A stretch of DNA of 5,768 nucleotides. It comes from Nostoc cf. edaphicum LEGE 07299 (lineage in GTDB: Bacteria; Cyanobacteriota; Cyanobacteriia; Cyanobacteriales; Nostocaceae). Where the stretch lies: assembly GCF_015207245.1 (NCBI RefSeq), contig NZ_JADEXF010000280.1, forward strand, positions 1 through 5,768, given 5' to 3'. Under the pieces are notes generated by a model, which was not told the origin of the DNA, searched no databases, and was given only the letters and a program-made list of their open reading frames with translations. The stretch's first letter is position 1; every line of letters starts with the position of its first letter. Below, in pieces: positions 1 through 3,352 of the stretch. A program made the position numbers and the translations under genes.

Positions 1-876
1 ATTTTCTGGTGCGTTGACTGGACAAATTGAGTAAAAAACGAATTGATTTTGTTCATTTCTGGCTCTAGCATAACAATTCCATGTTCCATTTTCGCCTTGG
101 AACGGTATTTGTAAAGCTGGCTGTCCTGGAAGTTGTACAAACGGCCAATTATCAGCTTGGAAGAAATTAATTATTGCTTCAAAAAGACTACCATCTGTAG
201 AATCTGAGGGCAAAGTTGCCTCTATTTTTTGTGTTATCTCATCTGTGTTAATATCAGCGAATTGAGTCAAAAATTTATCGATTCCTTCTAGCATTTTGGC
301 AGCAGATTTTTGAGTTTTAGCTGACAAATTTGCCTCAGTCCAATCTTTAAAAAAGTTGACAATACCTTCAGCAATTCCTTCACCGGAAGCGCTTGTTTGA
401 GAAAGATTTTCTGGACTAATATAAGACCAAAGAGTACGATAGCCGATTTCGCCTGATTCTTGTTGCTGTTTGACAGATAAACCCAACCAACTTTCAGTGA
501 AAAGGATTTGATTATCGGGTTGTTCTTGGTTTAAATTCAGGATATATTTTGCAGTTTCATCAATGTTAACGGCGTGTTCTGCTAAGAGTGGTAATAAATC
601 GGGTTTAAGACTGGTTTCGATGGTAATGTCTGGTTCGCTGAGGAATTTACCAGATGATAGGGAGTTACGCGCATCTGGTTTGAGATTGAATAAGGCTGCG
701 GTGTCGATGCGGTGGTAGAGTTGTGGGTTGATTTGGAGGGTGAGACGACACGCGATGAGTTCGTCATCTTGTTTGGTGAGAGATAGGGCGATCGCGCGAA
801 CGGTTAGGGGAGATTGGGAGGAGTCGTGTAGGGTTAGTTCGCTGTCTAATTGATGATTTTCAGTCTGATCTACCAT
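1..876 (-). CDS. YbjN-domain protein with an uncharacterised N-terminal region (3' end outside the window)
   Basis: The reading frame opens with ATG at 876 and stays open to base 1, giving 292 visible residues; the stop lies beyond the left edge. An in-frame TAG six bases upstream makes 876 the first possible ATG. Residues about 230-292 look like the first part of a YbjN domain: a helix ending in NFFQADNWPF, then IPFQGENGTWNCYARA, then QFVFYSICPVNAPEN. YbjN domains have a fold related to type III secretion chaperones and are linked to motility and stress regulation in enterobacteria; the cyanobacterial role is unknown. Residues about 20-160 form a beta-rich region that I do not recognise, and residues 160-225 look helical. 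There is no signal peptide or membrane segment, so a cytoplasmic protein is likely. The AGGA just before the ATG is too close (one base) to be a normal ribosome binding site. Its 5' end is duplicated at 1842-1910. Confidence 0.8.
   Translation of the reverse strand, partial: MVDQTENHQLDSELTLHDSSQSPLTVRAIALSLTKQDDELIACRLTLQINPQLYHRIDTAALFNLKPDARNSLSSGKFLSEPDITIETSLKPDLLPLLAEHAVNIDETAKYILNLNQEQPDNQILFTESWLGLSVKQQQESGEIGYRTLWSYISPENLSQTSASGEGIAEGIVNFFKDWTEANLSAKTQKSAAKMLEGIDKFLTQFADINTDEITQKIEATLPSDSTDGSLFEAIINFFQADNWPFVQLPGQPALQIPFQGENGTWNCYARARNEQNQFVFYSICPVNAPEN
796..864 (-). repeat. Direct repeat, copy A (inside the YbjN-domain gene)
   Basis: These 69 bases cover codons about 5-27 of the YbjN-domain gene. 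They match 1842-1910 in the same orientation with three mismatches by eye and no gaps. The two copies flank the whole toxin-antitoxin operon at an offset of 1046 bases. Confidence 0.9.
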
Positions 877-931
877 ATCCTATAAATTTCTGCTTGCATT
901 AGCGACAACTTGAAAGGCACTGCGGCTTGAA

Positions 932-960
932 TTTTTAGCATTGTCACTTGATAGCGTGAA
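932..960 (-). promoter_or_regulatory. Possible promoter of the YbjN-domain gene
   Basis: On the minus strand TTCACG (955-960) and TAAAAA (932-937) are separated by exactly 17 bases, and TG stands one base before the second hexamer as in an extended -10. Each hexamer matches the sigma-70-type consensus at only four of six positions. The gene start at 876 is about 55 bases downstream. No convincing terminator hairpin was found between the MazF-like gene stop (974) and this gene, so read-through from the toxin-antitoxin operon is also possible. Confidence 0.25.
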
Positions 961-973
961 TATTGAAGATACC

Positions 974-1321
974 TTACTCTTGGGCTTCTTTTGGCTTTAA
1001 CATCTGCCAAATTTCTGCATCAACTTGGGTTAAATATTCCAACTCTAACTCACCTATTTTCTGAATTATGCGCTTTCGATCAATAGCTCGCAGTTGAAAC
1101 ACCATTGCCACGGAAGGCAAGGTTAAACCATTCTGTTCCGATGGCTCAATCCTAACTGTAAATGGAAAACGCAATGCACCTAATGAAGACGTAACCGGAA
1201 CAATCATCAACATCGGAGAAGTTGCAATATCTGTTTGAACCGCAATTGCTGGACGATTGCCCTTTTCTTCTCGCTTATCTGACTCAGGCAAACCAACTAA
1301 GAGAATATCTCCTCTAGCCAT
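974..1321 (-). CDS. MazF/PemK-family endoribonuclease toxin
   Basis: This 115-residue protein has the length and motif order of MazF/PemK toxins, which cleave RNA at short sequence motifs and halt translation when the antitoxin is lost. The visible landmarks are RGDILLVGLP at residues 3-12 (first strand), GNRPAIAVQ at 21-29 with the conserved active-site Arg at 23, IVPVTS at 40-45 with the Thr expected in the active site, LPSVAMVFQLRAIDRKRI at 68-85, IGEL at 89-92, and a C-terminal helix. The start ATG at 1321 directly follows the antitoxin stop TAA (1322-1324) with no bases between. GGAG at 1328-1331 lies six bases upstream of the start. This arrangement points to translational coupling with the antitoxin. 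The target sequence cannot be read from the protein. Confidence 0.9.
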   Translation of the reverse strand: MARGDILLVGLPESDKREEKGNRPAIAVQTDIATSPMLMIVPVTSSLGALRFPFTVRIEPSEQNGLTLPSVAMVFQLRAIDRKRIIQKIGELELEYLTQVDAEIWQMLKPKEAQE

Positions 1322-1585
1322 TTAGTTCTCCACTTCATGGGAAACCGCTACCGCATCAAGTGATGCTAGTGTCGCTTCCATACTTAGCCAGTCCTCATCA
1401 CTTGCTGCTTCCCAAGCCACAAACTCTTGAACCAGTTCAGTGGGTATCTGCATGAGCAAAGGGGTCAGCAACGCTGTTATTTCGTCACTAACGGAATATC
1501 CATGTGCCTGTGCTTGTTGAACGAGTGCTTGGTATAGCTCAATTGGCAACGTTACAGATGCGTCAATGGTTTTAGTAGCTTTCAT
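1322..1585 (-). CDS. Antitoxin of the MazF/PemK-like pair, probably ribbon-helix-helix
   Basis: An 87-residue protein encoded immediately upstream of the MazF-like toxin, in the usual antitoxin-then-toxin order. Residues about 9-45 fit a ribbon-helix-helix DNA-binding domain: a short strand ASVTLP, a helix PIELYQALVQQAQAHG, a turn GYSVSDE and a second helix EITALLTPLL. Residues about 50-87 are acidic with two Trp (EFVAWEAASDEDWLSMEA), as expected for a flexible tail that wraps the toxin. The frame extends upstream to a TTG at 1600, which would add five residues. I prefer the ATG at 1585 because a -10-like TATAAT lies at 1613-1618, and because the TTG start would place a perfect palindrome (1587-1598) inside the coding sequence. 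Neither start has a strong ribosome binding site. Confidence 0.85.
   Translation of the reverse strand: MKATKTIDASVTLPIELYQALVQQAQAHGYSVSDEITALLTPLLMQIPTELVQEFVAWEAASDEDWLSMEATLASLDAVAVSHEVEN
1328..1331 (-). promoter_or_regulatory. Ribosome binding site of the MazF-like toxin, inside the antitoxin gene
   Basis: GGAG on the minus strand, six bases before the toxin ATG. It overlaps the last codons of the antitoxin gene, so toxin translation is probably tied to ribosomes finishing the antitoxin. Confidence 0.65.
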
Positions 1586-1586
1586 A

Positions 1587-1598
1587 GAATTGCAATTC
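1587..1598. promoter_or_regulatory. Perfect 12-base palindrome, candidate operator of the toxin-antitoxin operon
   Basis: GAATTGCAATTC reads identically on both strands. It sits one base upstream of the antitoxin ATG and about 14 bases downstream of the TATAAT box. Ribbon-helix-helix antitoxins commonly repress their own operon by binding palindromes at the promoter, so this is the obvious candidate site. That role is inferred from position and symmetry only. Confidence 0.5.
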
Positions 1599-1612
1599 AA
1601 CCAGTCGTCAGA

Positions 1613-1618
1613 ATTATA
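1613..1618 (-). promoter_or_regulatory. -10 box of the toxin-antitoxin operon promoter
   Basis: A perfect TATAAT on the minus strand, about 27 bases before the antitoxin ATG. The sequence 16-18 bases upstream (CAAAAG/CCAAAA) is a poor -35 match, so the promoter may depend mainly on the -10 or on an activator. Confidence 0.5.
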
Positions 1619-1665
1619 ACTTAGATTAACCGAGGCTTTTGGGCTAAATATTAAGACCAGAAGGC

Positions 1666-1673
1666 GCGATCGC
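1666..1673. repeat. HIP1 octamer GCGATCGC
   Basis: HIP1 is a highly iterated palindrome typical of many cyanobacterial genomes. Other exact copies in this window are at 788-795, 1915-1922 and 4962-4969. They mainly support the cyanobacterial origin of the sequence. The copies at 788-795 and 1915-1922 lie next to opposite ends of the duplicated segment described elsewhere. Confidence 0.85.
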
Positions 1674-1701
1674 CCTACACATTATCCTACGTCTTGCCAG
1701 T

Positions 1702-1839
1702 ATGAGGCGATTGCTTTTGGGTTTTGCGCTGATTGCATCATTATTCAGTTGGATTGGTGTCAAGCGCGATCACACTTCCCAAAATCTTGCTATCGCCCTA
1801 AACTACATCCAAGGCTATGAGCCGCTAATACTTAGTTAA
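1702..1839 (+). other. Small hydrophobic open reading frame, doubtful
   Basis: An ATG at 1702 opens 45 codons ending at TAA 1837-1839. Residues 2-20 (RRLLLGFALIASLFSWIGV) look like a signal peptide or a single membrane segment with two Arg at the front. The remainder (KRDHTSQNLAIALNYIQGYE and a few more residues) is unremarkable. There is no ribosome binding site, it runs against the direction of every other gene, and it ends just before the duplicated segment begins. It may be a gene fragment or chance. Confidence 0.2.
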
Positions 1840-1928
1840 TAGCGAACGGTTAAGGGAGATTGGGAGGAGTCGTGTAGGGTTAGTTCGCTGTCTAATTGAT
1901 AATTTTCTGTTTTGGCGATCGCGTACAT
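1836..1928 (-). pseudogene. Truncated copy of the 5' end of the YbjN-domain gene
   Basis: The frame starts at ATG 1928 and stops at TAA 1836, giving 30 residues. From residue 6 it reads TENYQLDSELTLHDSSQ and on through PLTVR. The intact gene has TENHQLDSELTLHDSSQ and on through PLTVR at its residues 5-27. The copy then ends abruptly in Tyr-stop, where the intact gene continues AIALSLT. The first five codons (MYAIA) come from a HIP1-containing sequence unrelated to the intact gene's start. The matching DNA (1842-1910) is about 96% identical, so the duplication is fairly recent or is kept similar by gene conversion. It is almost certainly not a functional protein. Confidence 0.75.
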
Positions 1929-1934
1929 ATATGG

Positions 1935-2107
1935 TTATTTAACGATTGATGATTTTGCTTGATAATTCAGCACATAATTAGTAGCGTTCATCAGCTAACC
2001 TCTCTTAATTCCTGATCATTTTGCAATTCTGCTATTACTGTCTGTACTTCATCCATAAAAACTGGCAAATACTTTCTATTTGTGGTTACAAAAGTTGTGT
2101 TATTTTT
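1935..2107 (-). pseudogene. Fragmentary coding remnants downstream of the immunity gene
   Basis: Following the immunity gene stop, a minus-strand frame that is open from 2107 reads TTFVTTNRKYLPVFMDEVQ and continues VIAELQNDQELREVS to a TGA at 1991. It includes an ATG at 2056, which would give a 21-residue peptide. That TGA overlaps a second ATG at 1991 in an ATGA arrangement, which opens 18 codons (MNATNYVLNYQAKSSIVK) to TAA at 1935. The amino-acid composition of the first piece looks like real protein, perhaps the tail of a lost gene, but I do not recognise the family. The ATGA overlap is typical of coupled gene pairs but can also arise by chance. Confidence 0.3.
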
Positions 2108-3317
2108 CTACGATGTACTCCTCTTCGTCTACTTCGTATTTACCAGTGTGTAGTCCATCCCTGTAATATTTCAGCCAATCAAGGAAAGATTTAAATTCGC
2201 TAAGACTTGGGCCTTCTTGGATATCCATGTAAAGTATCTGTCCAACAATACCATCATCTGCCGGGTTCATATCTAGACAAATCATGTTGCCCCCACTATC
2301 TTCAGCAAAAGGAATCCAACCACGATCCCACCAGGTATTTTGAATAACTCCGCCCCATTGTTCTAAGATTTCATGATCTGCAAAAACTCCCTGTTCACTA
2401 AGATCGGTCATATTTGACCAACTATTAAGCACTCCATCCAGGCTGAGGTAATTGTAACTATGGAGATAAACGTCGCCGTTGTGGATTTTGAGCGATGCTC
2501 TATAATCTTCTGGTAAAGAAAGACCAATACGAGACTCAAATTCGCTCATTTCCTCCTCTTTTGCGCTAGAAAGTAAATCTTCAAACCGATTTGGTGCATT
2601 TTTCTTGTACCATGTCTCAATATCTGCCCAAATTTGCTTTATTGTTGCTACTACATCTTTACTTTTCATTGCTTGCCTTCGTTCCTTATTATCTGGGAGA
2701 GATGCTATTGCCTCTAGACGAGCAGGGAAGCGTTTAGGGTTTTGTAAATCAATTCCTTCATGCACAAAACGCTCATACGCCTCTATGTCACCAATTTGTT
2801 GAATTATCTGTACCTCGCTTTGGTAAACAGGGTAGAGAGTCAGCATTAAAACTTCTGATTCCAAGTTTGGTAAGCAAATAGGCTGCTTTATAAACCAATT
2901 AGTTACCAGTACACATGTCATTTGATCAAATATTGGTAGTGATAAGTTGCTTATCAACCGATTAGGTGCAAAATTTATTCTATAACGGAAGGGAATTACA
3001 GCCAGATATCCTATCTTTCTTCCTAATGCCTCAAGATCGTTACTATGGTGATGACCTTTTACACCAATAATCAATTCTGCATAGGCATTTGGTTCCTGCA
3101 TGGCATATCTGCTCATACCTGCTGTCGCTATGTAAGTGAAAAAGTCGTCATCTGATAAATTCTCGTTTTCACTTGAATGAAAAAACAAAATATCTAATTC
3201 TGTGGGTATCTGTTCGCTAAATTCATCCCGTCGCAGTTGGATGATATGAGCGGGCATACCTAGCCAATTTTTGTAAGCTTGATGTAGTTTGGTTAATGTC
3301 ATGTTTTCTGCTGACAT
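2100..3317 (-). CDS. Two-domain immunity-type protein: SuFu-like domain plus SMI1/KNR4 (SUKH) domain
   Basis: This 405-residue protein probably neutralises the toxin encoded just upstream. Residues about 35-200 look like a suppressor-of-fused-type domain, with an AYAELIIGVKG strand near 78-88, a long helix, and LTLYPVYQSEVQIIQQIG at 159-176 followed by YERFVHEGID. Residues about 222-388 are a typical SMI1/KNR4 domain: helix IKQIWADIETWYKK, EFESRIGLSLPEDYRASLKI then HNGD (259-282), WWDRGWIPFAEDSGGNMICL then DMNP (329-352), and closing helix SLSEFKSFLDWLKYY. Both families are known as immunity modules of bacterial polymorphic toxin systems, often against nucleases. No signal peptide or membrane segment is seen, so it should act in the cytoplasm. 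Its start is 35 bases after the toxin stop, consistent with one operon. Neither ATG 3317 nor ATG 3302 has a strong ribosome binding site; 3317 is the longer choice. Confidence 0.85.
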   Translation of the reverse strand: MSAENMTLTKLHQAYKNWLGMPAHIIQLRRDEFSEQIPTELDILFFHSSENENLSDDDFFTYIATAGMSRYAMQEPNAYAELIIGVKGHHHSNDLEALGRKIGYLAVIPFRYRINFAPNRLISNLSLPIFDQMTCVLVTNWFIKQPICLPNLESEVLMLTLYPVYQSEVQIIQQIGDIEAYERFVHEGIDLQNPKRFPARLEAIASLPDNKERRQAMKSKDVVATIKQIWADIETWYKKNAPNRFEDLLSSAKEEEMSEFESRIGLSLPEDYRASLKIHNGDVYLHSYNYLSLDGVLNSWSNMTDLSEQGVFADHEILEQWGGVIQNTWWDRGWIPFAEDSGGNMICLDMNPADDGIVGQILYMDIQEGPSLSEFKSFLDWLKYYRDGLHTGKYEVDEEEYIVEK

Positions 3318-3352
3318 TTGCTGTTATGTACCTGCAAGGTGACAAATAATTT

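Larger units (their letters stand above)
1601..2099. other. Stretch of about 500 bases without an intact gene, holding gene fragments
   Basis: This interval lies between the immunity gene and the toxin-antitoxin operon. It carries the promoter of that operon, two HIP1 sites, a truncated copy of the YbjN-like gene start (1836-1928), two tiny overlapping minus-strand frames (1991-2056 and 1935-1991) and a small plus-strand hydrophobic frame (1702-1839). No RNA gene, terminator hairpin or insertion-sequence end was recognised. The mix of short fragments looks like decayed accessory DNA. Confidence 0.6.

Noticed and set aside
582..767. 61-residue minus-strand open frame rich in Ser, Thr and Pro
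   Set aside because: It lies wholly inside the YbjN-domain gene on the same strand in a different frame; the longer frame has the recognisable domain, and the low-complexity composition is that of a shadow frame.
877..973. Possible terminator hairpin after the MazF-like gene
   Set aside because: Only a 4-base stem (TCAC/GTGA) with an 8-base loop could be found and no T-run follows it; this is not enough to call a terminator.
2605..2802. 65-residue plus-strand open frame
   Set aside because: It is antisense to the linker and SUKH region of the immunity gene, with no ribosome binding site or recognisable motif.
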